DNA of 64,000 nt from the NCBI GenBank assembly GCA_019414665.1, contig DXLO01000005.1, positions 29,174 to 93,173 on the forward strand, in the 5' to 3' direction. This DNA comes from Bacteroides sp. GTDB taxonomy: Bacteria; Bacteroidota; Bacteroidia; Bacteroidales; Bacteroidaceae. The notes beneath the pieces were generated by a model that did no database searches, was not told the origin of the DNA, and was given only the letters and a program-made list of their open reading frames with translations. Positions 17,691 to 27,235 of the stretch are shown here, in pieces (the stretch's first letter is position 1; each line of letters begins with the position of its first letter). The position numbers and the translations under genes were made by a program.

Positions 17691-20600
17691 ATGGGGAAAA
17701 GTTTATTTCTAACGGTGATATATGCTGTGTGCAGCCTGTGTTACATGGCAGCGCAAGGACTTGTCAATGTGAAGCACTATTCGGTGAAGGACGGTATGTC
17801 GCAGAATACGGTGCAGGGAGTCTTGCAGGACAATGAGGGTTACATCTGGATGGCTACCTGGAACGGACTGGAAAAGTTTGATGGCTATTCCTTTAAAAAC
17901 TATAAGACATATCCTACAGACAAGGTCAAGCTTCAGTATAACCGTCTGGTGAATCTGCAACTCGGAGGTAATCAGATGCTGGTGTGCCAGAGTTACGACA
18001 GAAGGGTGTATCTGTTCGATATACGCCGGGAGTGTTTTGAGGATGTATTTGTCTATCATCCGGAGGTAAAGTTGTGTACGGCTGCCTCGAAAATTATCAC
18101 CCTTCCAAACGGAATGGTGTGGATTGTAGGTACGAATGGTGATTTGTGGCGTATCGATTGTTTCAGGTATAAAGACAAGGGAGGGCTGGTATACTTGCCT
18201 ACCCATTCGGATGCGGAACGCAAACGATATGTGTTCACAGTCTCACTCGATATGCAGGGCAATGAGTGGGTGCTGACAGACAAAGGATATTTTGTATATG
18301 GCAATAACGCACTGAAAGGAAATGATGCTTATCGATATACCGCTAGTGTCGGCAAGCGATTTTTCGTGGCAGATAGTAGAAACAAGCTGATGGAATACCT
18401 TCCGGAAAAGGGACTGTCTGACGTACGTCTATCTCGTCCGGCAGAAAATATCCGGCAGATTTTTCCTCTTTCCGACGGATTGCTGGGTATATTGATGAAG
18501 AGAAGCTTTGCGGTTTATAATCCGGCAGACGGAAAGTCGGTTTCATTGTTACTCGACGAAACTCAGGAGGATTTTCAGCCGGTTTATATTTTTCAGGATT
18601 CGAAAAAGAATATATGGGTGCAAAACAAGTTCAAGCATATAGTCAGGTTGGATCCGAAGTGCCGGCAAGCTGAGTTTCTGGACTATCCCCGCCGACAGGC
18701 AAGTGAAGATGAAGCCTGTTTTATCCATGAAGATGAGTATGGTCATATATGGGCGTATTCTAATAATGGCTTTTTCTCGTATTACAATCCTAAAAAGCAT
18801 GTGTTTCAACAGAGCTATATGTTGAACGATGCTACCAAAACGATGTACGAAGGTATCAACCGGGTTTATTACATAGACAATCATAAAAATGTATGGATGG
18901 CTCAGGAAGGTGGAATTGACCGTATTGCTTTTCTGAATACAAATTTTGAGTATCTCAACACGTCCAGTGCATTGGTCAGGGGCTTGTACATCGATTCGCG
19001 CGGAAGAATCTGGGTGGCATCGAAGGACGGAATGGTGAAGGTGTACGATAAAGATTTCGGATATTGCGGAAACCTGAGTCCTGACGGCAGAATCGTAAAA
19101 GACGGTTCGGTGGTGTTTGGAGCTAACATTTATTCTTTCTTTGAAGATAGCCGTGGAAATTTCTGGATAGGAAGCCGCGGTAACGGGTTGTTTGTAGGCA
19201 AACCTCGTGGAGAAGGGTATGTCTTTAAACACTATCAGATTGAGGAAAACAATCCGGACGGGATAAACTGTAATTCGGTTTATTCTATAGCACAAGACCG
19301 TTTCGGGCATATCTGGGTAGGAACATATGAGGGTGGCTTGAATCTTGCCGTAGGTGAGCCGGAGAATCTGCACTTTATAAATGTTACCAACAAGCTGAAA
19401 AAAAATTATCCCTCCGGAAAATGTATGCGTGTGCGCAGCGTCTGTCCGTTGTCGAATGATGTGATACTTGTGGGTACGACCGACGGATTGATTTCATTCT
19501 CCTCGCAGTTTGACAATCCTGAGGATATTCATTTTTACTTGAATTACTGTGAACCGAACCGTGAGAACAGTTTGAGTGATAACGATGTGATGCATATACT
19601 GGAAACTTCCGACGGAGAAGTATACATTACTACCTTCTGTGGAGGAATCAGTCAGGTGGAACTGGGAGGACTGTTGTCCGACAAGATTGACTTTTTCCAT
19701 TACAATAAGAAAAACGGTCTGCCTTCGGACATAGCCTTTGCCATGGTAGAGGATAACAAACGCAGACTGTGGATTATGTTCGAGAATATTATCTGTAAGT
19801 TCTCTCCGGAAAAGCCTGATTTCGAAGTGTATGACCACTTTAATGTCAACTCCAATTTAATTCTTTCCGAAGTACCTCCGGTGGTAGACCGTTCGGGTAA
19901 CATGTATGTAGGCTGCAATGAAGGAGCGTTACGCATCGATCTGGAACAGTTGAAAAAGACTGCTTATGCACCAAACATAGCCTTTACAAGTTTCAACATT
20001 CAGAAACGAGGAGGAATCTCAGTCAGAAACTCACTGGTAAACGATACGCTGACACTGGAACCCGATGAACGTAACATTACGGTTTCGTTTGCTGCACTCG
20101 ATTTTACCAAGCCTGCTTATCTGGAATATGCTTATCGGATAAAGAATTTGAGTGATGAATGGACGTATATCGGAAAGAACCGTTCGGTAAGCCTTGTAAA
20201 TCTGTCGGCAGGAGATTTTGATCTGGAAGTGAAATCGAACAACAGCGACGGAGTATGGTCGGATAATATCAAGGTATTGCATATTCATGTGAAACCTACT
20301 TTCTGGGAAACAGGTTGGGCATGGGTCTTGTACATTATCTTGTTTCTGCTGGCTTTGGCCCTGGTTTCGGGTATTGTAGTGTATATATGGGGGTTGCGTA
20401 AAAAAATCGGTTTCGAGAAACAGCTTACAAATATGAAACTCCGTTTCTTTACTGATATATCGCACGAACTCCGTACTCCGCTTACGCTTATCGAAGGTCC
20501 GATTGAAGAAGTACTTGAACAGGAAAAGCTTTCACCCGAAGGACAGGAGAACATGCAGGTGGCCAAGCGTAATACAGAACGTATGCTTCAGCTCATCAAT

Positions 20601-22022
20601 CAGCTGCTCGACTTCCGTAAGATCCAGAACAATAAGATGAAGCTTTATATAGAGCTGGTCGACATCGCATCTTTGGCCCACAAGGCATACTCCGATTTCG
20701 TAGGCATGGCACATCAGTCGGAGATAGATTTCCGTTTTGTCGCACCTCAGGAAGAAATCAAGATTTATACAGATGTAGATAAGGTAGAGAAGGTGGTGTT
20801 CAATCTGCTTTCGAATGCTTTCAAATATACTCCCAAGGGAAAATCTATTTCGCTTATCGTCGAGATGCAGGCGGATAATGTACTGATCCGGGTAAAAGAT
20901 GAGGGAAAAGGCATCGATATCGGAAAGCTGAGCAAGCTGTTCGACCGTTTTGAAACACTTGGAAGCGAACGCTCGGCGGTTTCTACAGGAATAGGACTTT
21001 CGCTGGTACACAATCTGGTAGAGATGATGCACGGCAAGATTGAAGTTGATACGGCGTTGGGACAAGGAAGTACTTTTACTGTTTCATTGCCTTTGAGGGC
21101 TGAGGCTTATCGCAATGACCAGAATGTAGAGTTTATATTGGATGACGGCAGCCGGGATGTTTCTTCCGAAGTTCAGATGCCCGAAGAACTGGAAGATCAG
21201 AAGGATATAACGATATTGGTTGTAGAAGATAATGATGAGCTGCGTCACTTCATTGTTCATATCCTTCAGAAAGAATATCGTGTACTGGAGGCTCCGAACG
21301 GACGAATCGGACTGGAAAAAGTTCTGGCAGAAATGCCCGATGTAGTGGTTAGTGATGTCATGATGCCTGAAATGGATGGTATTGAACTGCTGAATGCTGT
21401 CAAGACAAATCATAATGTCTGCCATATTCCTGTTATTATCTTGTCGGCAAAGGCTTCGCTGGACGATCGTATAAAGGGACTGGAGTATGGTGCCGACGGA
21501 TATATTACGAAGCCGTTCAGTTCTGCTTATTTACGTGCACGTCTGAAATCGGTATTGTTGCAGCGCACTCACCTGAAAGACTTCCTGCTGGCAGGGCGTA
21601 GTCTGGACGAGGTGACCGTAACGGCAACTGAAGAAAAGCAGGAACACCGGCTGGAGGATCTGTCGCCTTCACTTCCGCAAATCACTCATTTTGATGAAGA
21701 GTTTATCAAGAATATCATACAGAGTGTAGAAGATAACCTGAATAATCCGGACTTTAAGATAGAGGATCTTGCCGACTCGATGGGAATGGGACGTTCGATG
21801 TTCTATCGGAAGATAAAATCGATTCTGAGTGTTTCACCGATTGACTTTGTGAAAGATATGCGTGTGAAACGTTCGGTGCAGCTACTGGAGTCGGGAGAAT
21901 ATACGGTATCGGAAGTTGCCTATATGTGTGGATTTTCTTCTCCCCAGTATTTCAGTCGTGTATTCAAGGCTGCAATGGGATGTACGCCTACGGAATATAA
22001 GGAAAATCATTCCACGAAATAA
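17691..22022 (+). CDS. Hybrid two-component system sensor-regulator (HTCS)
   Basis: 1443-aa one-protein two-component system that probably senses pectin oligosaccharides in the periplasm and activates degradation genes. A signal or anchor (residues 1-21) precedes a long sensor of Reg_prop beta-propeller blades (for example YIWMATWNGL, FWIGSRGNGLF, HIWVGTYEGGL) and a Y_Y_Y domain at about 788-862. One membrane span is at about 876-903. HisKA carries the phospho-His near 923 (DISHELRTPLTL), and the HATPase domain has NLLSNAFKYTP near 1035. The receiver starts at VVEDNDE near 1177, with the acceptor Asp in VVSDVMMPEMDG near 1222. The AraC helix-turn-helix covers about 1338-1443. Its neighbours GH28 and two PL1 lyases point to homogalacturonan. 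No susC/susD lies beside it, which is uncommon. Confidence 0.95.
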   Translation: MGKSLFLTVIYAVCSLCYMAAQGLVNVKHYSVKDGMSQNTVQGVLQDNEGYIWMATWNGLEKFDGYSFKNYKTYPTDKVKLQYNRLVNLQLGGNQMLVCQSYDRRVYLFDIRRECFEDVFVYHPEVKLCTAASKIITLPNGMVWIVGTNGDLWRIDCFRYKDKGGLVYLPTHSDAERKRYVFTVSLDMQGNEWVLTDKGYFVYGNNALKGNDAYRYTASVGKRFFVADSRNKLMEYLPEKGLSDVRLSRPAENIRQIFPLSDGLLGILMKRSFAVYNPADGKSVSLLLDETQEDFQPVYIFQDSKKNIWVQNKFKHIVRLDPKCRQAEFLDYPRRQASEDEACFIHEDEYGHIWAYSNNGFFSYYNPKKHVFQQSYMLNDATKTMYEGINRVYYIDNHKNVWMAQEGGIDRIAFLNTNFEYLNTSSALVRGLYIDSRGRIWVASKDGMVKVYDKDFGYCGNLSPDGRIVKDGSVVFGANIYSFFEDSRGNFWIGSRGNGLFVGKPRGEGYVFKHYQIEENNPDGINCNSVYSIAQDRFGHIWVGTYEGGLNLAVGEPENLHFINVTNKLKKNYPSGKCMRVRSVCPLSNDVILVGTTDGLISFSSQFDNPEDIHFYLNYCEPNRENSLSDNDVMHILETSDGEVYITTFCGGISQVELGGLLSDKIDFFHYNKKNGLPSDIAFAMVEDNKRRLWIMFENIICKFSPEKPDFEVYDHFNVNSNLILSEVPPVVDRSGNMYVGCNEGALRIDLEQLKKTAYAPNIAFTSFNIQKRGGISVRNSLVNDTLTLEPDERNITVSFAALDFTKPAYLEYAYRIKNLSDEWTYIGKNRSVSLVNLSAGDFDLEVKSNNSDGVWSDNIKVLHIHVKPTFWETGWAWVLYIILFLLALALVSGIVVYIWGLRKKIGFEKQLTNMKLRFFTDISHELRTPLTLIEGPIEEVLEQEKLSPEGQENMQVAKRNTERMLQLINQLLDFRKIQNNKMKLYIELVDIASLAHKAYSDFVGMAHQSEIDFRFVAPQEEIKIYTDVDKVEKVVFNLLSNAFKYTPKGKSISLIVEMQADNVLIRVKDEGKGIDIGKLSKLFDRFETLGSERSAVSTGIGLSLVHNLVEMMHGKIEVDTALGQGSTFTVSLPLRAEAYRNDQNVEFILDDGSRDVSSEVQMPEELEDQKDITILVVEDNDELRHFIVHILQKEYRVLEAPNGRIGLEKVLAEMPDVVVSDVMMPEMDGIELLNAVKTNHNVCHIPVIILSAKASLDDRIKGLEYGADGYITKPFSSAYLRARLKSVLLQRTHLKDFLLAGRSLDEVTVTATEEKQEHRLEDLSPSLPQITHFDEEFIKNIIQSVEDNLNNPDFKIEDLADSMGMGRSMFYRKIKSILSVSPIDFVKDMRVKRSVQLLESGEYTVSEVAYMCGFSSPQYFSRVFKAAMGCTPTEYKENHSTK

Positions 22023-22039
22023 TTACATTTCGTGGAATG
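22008..22039. terminator. Perfect hairpin spanning two convergent stop codons
   Basis: CATTCCACGAAAT at 22008-22020 and its exact complement at 22027-22039 flank a six-base loop. The left arm codes for the end of the sensor and the right arm for the end of GH28. The two stop codons are directly adjacent with no base between them. It can act as a terminator or a 3'-end stabiliser for both transcripts, though no long T-tract follows. Confidence 0.65.
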
Positions 22040-23423
22040 GTTCTCCGTTTACAGTTACATTTTCGAAACGGATATTTTCAGCTCCTGTTACTTTGTTGAT
22101 TTCCGGCTTTTCTACTCCTTCGAATGAGCAGTCTTTCAGGTAGATGTTGCGTATCTGAGATTTATCGTCAAATCCGTCAAGATGAAGCACATACTGGCTT
22201 TTCTTGCTGGTAATATTTTCCAGGTGGATATTCTCGAAGAGAGGCAGATACGGACCTTCGTCTACATGCCAGTATTTTTGCTCTATACCCAGAATAGATT
22301 GTTTACATTCGCCTACGGTGATATTCCGTACAAAGACGTTTTCTACGTTTCCACCACGCATAGGGTTGGACTTGATACGGATAATACGGTCCAGTTCGGG
22401 GCTGTCCATCTGGCAGTTCTCTACCCATACATTATGGCATCCTCCGGTTATTTCGCTTCCTATGGCTACTCCTGCATGTCCGTCCTTCATGCGACATTCA
22501 CGTACGATGATGTTTTTGCAGGGAATGTTCCAGTAACGTCCGTCTTCATCGCGTCCCGATTTTATGGCTATGCAGTCGTCGCCCGTGTCAAAGTCGCAGT
22601 CTTCTATCAGCACGTTTTCGCACGATTCCGGATCGCATCCGTCATTGTTCGGACCGTGGCTTTGCATTTTCACACCTTTTATGGTTACGTTTTCCGACAG
22701 CAGTGGATGGATAAGCCAGAACGGAGAACGGTTGATGGTGAATCCTTCCAGCAGAATGTTCTTGCATTTATATAAATTGATGAACTGCGGGCGGATACCG
22801 TTCGCTTTTTCAAAGATGCGTTCTTTTACGGGGATAGAATCTTCTTTCATCTGGTATAGCAAGGTCTTTTCGTTGACCGTTTCTCCGTTTTCTGACTTAA
22901 TGCCACGGATGCGCTGTTCTGCAAACCAGTTGTCTGTACTAGCCTGTCCGTCTAGCTTCCCCTTTCCGGTAATGGCAATATTGTTTTCTCCGTATGCATA
23001 AATCAGCGGAGATATGTTATGGCAGTCGATGCCTTCTATACGTGTAAGTACGGTTTCGAACAGATTGTAGTCGGTTGTAAATTTCAGAATGGTACTGTTC
23101 GACAGGTGAAGGTTGACGTTCGATTTCAGGCGGATAGGAGCCGTGAGAAACTCGCCGTCGGGAACGAGTACGGTTCCTCCTCCTTGTGAAGAGCAGGCTT
23201 CGATGGCCCGATTAATCGCATCGGTATATAGTGAATCTTTTCCGTTGTAATAATCGGTTATCACATACGTCTTGTCGGGAAAAGTTGGAGGAGAAATCTG
23301 GTTGTACACCTTTTCCATCTCCTTCCATGAACACGGTTCTGATGTCTGGCAGGATATACATGCAGCGGCTGTCAGCAGTAAACCGCTTAAAATTGAAGTT
23401 TTCAGGATATGCATAAGATACAA
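22023..23423 (-). CDS. Glycoside hydrolase family 28, exported, probable lipoprotein
   Basis: 466-aa beta-helix enzyme predicted to hydrolyse polygalacturonate, perhaps from chain ends. The signal region ends with TAAACISC, where Cys22 or Cys25 could be lipidated. Catalytic blocks are NND at 259-261 with Asp264, the Asp pair 282-283 (TGDDCIAIKSG), His316 in GHA rather than GHG, and RIK at 349-351. GHAGVAIGSE is often seen in exo-acting or rhamnogalacturonan-related GH28 enzymes. A second ATG three codons in (23414) is an alternative start. It diverges from the PL1 gene across a 208-bp control region and converges on the sensor gene. Confidence 0.9.
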   Translation of the reverse strand: MYLMHILKTSILSGLLLTAAACISCQTSEPCSWKEMEKVYNQISPPTFPDKTYVITDYYNGKDSLYTDAINRAIEACSSQGGGTVLVPDGEFLTAPIRLKSNVNLHLSNSTILKFTTDYNLFETVLTRIEGIDCHNISPLIYAYGENNIAITGKGKLDGQASTDNWFAEQRIRGIKSENGETVNEKTLLYQMKEDSIPVKERIFEKANGIRPQFINLYKCKNILLEGFTINRSPFWLIHPLLSENVTIKGVKMQSHGPNNDGCDPESCENVLIEDCDFDTGDDCIAIKSGRDEDGRYWNIPCKNIIVRECRMKDGHAGVAIGSEITGGCHNVWVENCQMDSPELDRIIRIKSNPMRGGNVENVFVRNITVGECKQSILGIEQKYWHVDEGPYLPLFENIHLENITSKKSQYVLHLDGFDDKSQIRNIYLKDCSFEGVEKPEINKVTGAENIRFENVTVNGEPFHEM

Positions 23424-23440
23424 TTTTGAGTGTTGTTCAC

Positions 23441-23455
23441 AAAAATAGCCCGTAT
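23441..23455. promoter_or_regulatory. Candidate regulator site shared with the second PL1 promoter
   Basis: AAAAATAGCCCGTAT lies between the divergent GH28 and PL1 genes. AAAAATAGTCCGTAT, one base different, lies at 25352-25366 before the second PL1 gene. It is a candidate binding site for the neighbouring hybrid sensor. Confidence 0.4.
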
Positions 23456-23466
23456 ACCAGAAAGCC

Positions 23467-23562
23467 TTGTACAGTATTTATGCAATTCGTTGTACAATTT
23501 CTCTGCGAGGTATATTTATGTACGATTGACTAATGTTTGTACATCATAAATCAATTTGTGCA
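23467..23562. promoter_or_regulatory. Cluster of TTGTACA-like sites before PL1
   Basis: TTGTACA occurs at 23467-23473, 23490-23496 and 23537-23543, with near copies at 23518-23524 (ATGTACG) and 23556-23562 (TTGTGCA). Steps are 19-27 bp, within the divergent GH28/PL1 control region. Confidence 0.4.
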
Positions 23563-23584
23563 ACTCCGTATAGTTGCCTTTCCC

Positions 23585-23592
23585 TAAATTTG
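23585..23592 (+). promoter_or_regulatory. -7 box of the first PL1 promoter
   Basis: TAAATTTG matches TAnnTTTG and lies 39 bp before the chosen start. No TTTG at the usual distance is seen, as expected for an activator-dependent promoter. Confidence 0.5.
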
Positions 23593-23631
23593 CTTCCGAA
23601 ACAAGTTCTAAATTACTTAACATTTAATATT

Positions 23632-25260
23632 ATGAACAGAAATTTTAAAAGAATCCTCTTCAGTGCATGTCTGCTTGCTGCTTTGGGAGGAACAGCATGT
23701 TCGGATGATACACCAGAACAGCCTGCTGGTGGAGGTACAGAGAGTGGAGAAACCGAGGAACCAGGAGGTGAAGATAATCCTGATGGACCTTTGCAGATGG
23801 ATCCGGTAGAGTTTGCTGCATTTCCGGGTGCAGAAGGGTATGGAAAGAATACCGTAGGCGGACGAGGAGGAAAGGTTTATCACGTGACCAGTCTGGACGA
23901 CGATGCCAACAATCCGGCAGAGGGAACATTACGCTGGGTATTGAAACAGAAAGGTGCAAAGACAGTCGTGTTTGATGTTGCAGGAACCATTCATCTGAAA
24001 GCCGACTTAAAAACCAATAACGATAATCTGACTATTGCCGGACAGACTTCTCCGGGAGGTATTTGTCTTGCCGATTATGCTTTTGTCATCAATTCGAATG
24101 AAGTAATCATCCGTTTCCTTCGTTTCCGTCCCGGAGATGACAGTGGAAAAGAACCCGACGGACTGGGAGGTATGGATAAAAAGAATATTATCATAGACCA
24201 TTGTTCAGTGAGCTGGAGTGTGGATGAATGTCTCTCGGTGTACGGTATGGAGAACTCTACCGTGCAGTGGTGCATCGCGGCTCAGGCACTTCGTGTATCG
24301 GTTCATGGCAAGGGTACACATTGCTACGGAGGAAACTGGGGTGGAAACAAAGCTTCCTATCACCATAACTTGATAGCACATTGCGAAAGCCGTGTTCCTC
24401 GTCTGGGCCCGCGCGCCAGCACACAGCTTAATGAGTATGTCGATATCCGGAATAATGTATTCTATAACTGGGCAGGAGAGGGCTGTTACGGAGCCGAAAA
24501 TCAGAATATAAATATTGTAGACAATTATTATAAACCGGGACCGGCTACTAATTCGGGTAAGGAAACAGACCGTATCCGTTACCGTATAGCCAAGATTGGT
24601 GTTCGTACTCTCGATTATGTGACTGAAGACGATGGTTCTTACAACGACTGGTATCCTTCCTTGCATAAATGGGGAACTTTCTATGTAACGGGAAACGTGG
24701 TGGAAGGACACGATGATGTTACGGCAGACAACTGGACAAAAGGTATCTACGCACAGCAGGAAAACGGCAGTAAGGTAGATAATCTGTGGACTGAAGAAAC
24801 CATGAAGGCTATCCGTAAGGAGTCGCCGGTAGTCGATCCGGTAATGACAACCGAACATTCGGCGCAGGAAGCTTATCAGGCGGTATTGAACTACGCTGGA
24901 GCCTGCAATTATCGGGATGCAATCGACGAGCTTGTCCTTTCGGATGTCAAAGAAGGAAAAGCTACGTGTACGGCTTCAGGAAATAAGCCTGGATACATCA
25001 ACGAACCTGAAGATGTATTGCAGGCATTGTCCGAACTGGGTGACAATCCTTATCCGGAACTTGCGAAAGATACCTCGCGTGATGTGACCGATACAGACGG
25101 CGACGGTATGCCTGATGCTTTTGAAACGGCATACGGGCTCGATGCCAATAATCCGGATGACGGTAATGCGAATACACTCGATCCGGCTGGAAAATATACA
25201 AATCTTGAAATGTATCTGCATAGTCTGGTGCAGGATATTATAAAGAAACAACAGCAGTAA
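23632..25260 (+). CDS. Pectate lyase family PL1, lipoprotein
   Basis: 542-aa surface or periplasmic lyase that cleaves homogalacturonan by calcium-dependent beta-elimination. The start is placed at 23632 because MNRNFKRILFSACLLAALGGTAC is a lipoprotein signal with Cys23. The upstream 33 in-frame codons contain the promoter box. A Gly/Glu/Pro-rich linker (about 31-55) is followed by FPGAEGYGKNTVGGRGG, the start of the PL1 helix. The block IIIDHCSVSWSVDE is at 186-199. The likely catalytic arginines are in SRVPRLGPR (254, 257, 261). The end has a DTDGDGMPD calcium-type motif (about 487). It is similar in layout to the next gene, suggesting duplication. Confidence 0.9.
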   Translation: MNRNFKRILFSACLLAALGGTACSDDTPEQPAGGGTESGETEEPGGEDNPDGPLQMDPVEFAAFPGAEGYGKNTVGGRGGKVYHVTSLDDDANNPAEGTLRWVLKQKGAKTVVFDVAGTIHLKADLKTNNDNLTIAGQTSPGGICLADYAFVINSNEVIIRFLRFRPGDDSGKEPDGLGGMDKKNIIIDHCSVSWSVDECLSVYGMENSTVQWCIAAQALRVSVHGKGTHCYGGNWGGNKASYHHNLIAHCESRVPRLGPRASTQLNEYVDIRNNVFYNWAGEGCYGAENQNINIVDNYYKPGPATNSGKETDRIRYRIAKIGVRTLDYVTEDDGSYNDWYPSLHKWGTFYVTGNVVEGHDDVTADNWTKGIYAQQENGSKVDNLWTEETMKAIRKESPVVDPVMTTEHSAQEAYQAVLNYAGACNYRDAIDELVLSDVKEGKATCTASGNKPGYINEPEDVLQALSELGDNPYPELAKDTSRDVTDTDGDGMPDAFETAYGLDANNPDDGNANTLDPAGKYTNLEMYLHSLVQDIIKKQQQ

Positions 25261-25351
25261 TTTCTGGAAATAGTTGTTGATTAAGGCATGGAGTTATTGG
25301 TTGCTGTACGATTTATCGTCCGGCTGCTGATGGCGCCATTGCTTTGTCTTG

Positions 25352-25366
25352 AAAAATAGTCCGTAT
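25352..25366. promoter_or_regulatory. Second copy of the candidate regulator site
   Basis: AAAAATAGTCCGTAT, 134 bp before the second PL1 start, differs at one base from 23441-23455. It lies in the 239-bp PL1-PL1 spacer, which also has a -7-like TATTTTTG at 25456-25463. Confidence 0.4.
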
Positions 25367-25499
25367 GTCATGCAATATTTATTCATATCGCCGGTTTGCC
25401 TAAATAGTATACATTGTTTACTTAAATAATGCACGCCTTTTCTTCAGGGGTATCTTATTTTTGCGTTATCGAAAACAGCAGGAATAAAATCTGATAGTT

Positions 25500-26987
25500 A
25501 TGAAACATCCGTTATTTTTATTAATCTTATTATTGTTTTTCCCAACTGGAACGATGATTGCAGCTGACGGTGGAACTGCTCTTCCGGCTTTTCCGGGAGC
25601 TGAAGGATTCGGAAGATACACTGTCGGAGGAAGAGGGGGTAAGGTATATCATGTTACCACACTCGAAGATGGAGAGCAGGAAGGAACTCTCCGATATGCT
25701 GTAAATAAGAAAGGGGCACGTACCGTGGTGTTCGATGTTTCGGGTAACATTTTTCTGAACCGTCCCTTGCAAATAGTGAACGATAGCCTGACCATTGCCG
25801 GACAGACAGCTCCGGGACGTGGAGTATGTATTGCACGTTATCCGGTAACTATCAAGGCAGACGATGTTATAATCCGTTATGTACGCTTTCGGGTTGGCAA
25901 CGAAATCAAGGGAGAACCCGACGGACTTGGAGCTACCGATCATCGCAATATCATTGTAGACCATTGCTCCATCAGCTGGTCGGTAGACGAAACTTGCTCT
26001 GTATATGGAAATGAGAATACTACCGTACAATGGTGTATCATCTCAGAAAGTCTGAATAACGGAGGTCATGCCAAGGGAGCGCACGGATATGGCGGTATAG
26101 TAGGAGGAGATCATGCCTCGTTCCATCATAATCTCATGGCACATCATGTGAGTAGAGTTCCGCGTATGGGACCTCGTCCGGGAACACAGACCAGAGAGTA
26201 TGTGGATATCCGTAACAATGTGTACTACAACTGGGCTGGCAATGGCTGCTATGGAGGCGAAGGAATGAAAGTCAATATCGTGAATAATTATTATAAACCC
26301 GGTCCTGCCACACCTCATAACAAGGTGCGTTATCGGATTGCTTCTGTCGGTGTGCGTTCTAGAAAATATTGTTATAATAAGAAAGGGGAGCCCAATATCT
26401 GGCATCCCATGCTGCATGTGTGGGGAAAGTTTTATGTGGACGGTAATGTAGTAGAAGGCTTTCCCGAAGTTTCAGCCGATAACTGGACGAAAGGTATATA
26501 CGAACAGCTCGATACGGCAAGTGCCGACGGATACTTTTCTTCCGTCACACGCGATACGATACGGCTGAAAGCTCCATTGGAAAAAGGTATTGTTACCACA
26601 CATACAGCTGCCGAAGCCTTCGAGAAAGTGCTGGCTTCAGCCGGATGTTCCAAATGGAGAGATGAAATCGATGAGCGGATTGTAAGAGAAACTCGTACCG
26701 GTACGGCGACTTATATGGGAAGCATTGATAAAAAGGCTGCCAGTTCGCCTGGCATAATCGACTTGCCCGAGGATGTCATGCCTGAAGGAGCTTCATCACC
26801 ATGGGTGGACCTTTCCGGCGGAAATACCGATTTGCAGGCTCTTCTGGATACTGATGGTGACGGTATGCCCGATGTGTGGGAAAGAAAACACGGACTGGAT
26901 CCCGAGAATCCGGCAGATGGACCAGCAGTAACGTTAAGTCGTGAAGGATATACCAATCTGGAAGTCTATCTGAATGAAGGCTTATAA
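25500..26987 (+). CDS. Pectate lyase family PL1, secreted
   Basis: 495-aa paralogue of the preceding lyase. It has a normal signal peptide (about residues 1-21) instead of a lipobox, so it is probably periplasmic or released. The PL1 start FPGAEGFGRYTVGGRGG is at 31-47. VDHCSISWSVDE is at 153-164 and the arginines of SRVPRMGPR are at 219, 222 and 226. C-terminal DTDGDGMPDVWERKHGLDP resembles a calcium-binding thrombospondin type 3 or dockerin-like loop. The two lyases may split the work between the cell surface and the periplasm. This gene has its own -7-like box and may also be read through from the first lyase. Confidence 0.9.
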   Translation: MKHPLFLLILLLFFPTGTMIAADGGTALPAFPGAEGFGRYTVGGRGGKVYHVTTLEDGEQEGTLRYAVNKKGARTVVFDVSGNIFLNRPLQIVNDSLTIAGQTAPGRGVCIARYPVTIKADDVIIRYVRFRVGNEIKGEPDGLGATDHRNIIVDHCSISWSVDETCSVYGNENTTVQWCIISESLNNGGHAKGAHGYGGIVGGDHASFHHNLMAHHVSRVPRMGPRPGTQTREYVDIRNNVYYNWAGNGCYGGEGMKVNIVNNYYKPGPATPHNKVRYRIASVGVRSRKYCYNKKGEPNIWHPMLHVWGKFYVDGNVVEGFPEVSADNWTKGIYEQLDTASADGYFSSVTRDTIRLKAPLEKGIVTTHTAAEAFEKVLASAGCSKWRDEIDERIVRETRTGTATYMGSIDKKAASSPGIIDLPEDVMPEGASSPWVDLSGGNTDLQALLDTDGDGMPDVWERKHGLDPENPADGPAVTLSREGYTNLEVYLNEGL

Positions 26988-27235
26988 TCGGATATAAGAT
27001 ATGAAACAATAGATGTGAATATATATAAGGTGGGCGCTTTTTATTTGTTGGGGTGTATATGATGAATATCGTTTAATTTAATTGAAAATCAACACAGTAC
27101 ACAATCTCTATATAATTTGGAAGGCAAACTGATATGCTTATGAAAATGTAATGACAGAAAGGTTTAAGCACCCCGTTGATAGTGTCGGATACGACAGAAA
27201 ATTTTGTACCACAGCCCGTTAAAGGATGCCTTCAT
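26988..27235. other. Spacer after the PL1 pair
   Basis: AT-rich DNA between the PL1 stop and the terminator at 27236. No gene, RNA or strong repeat is seen. Confidence 0.5.
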
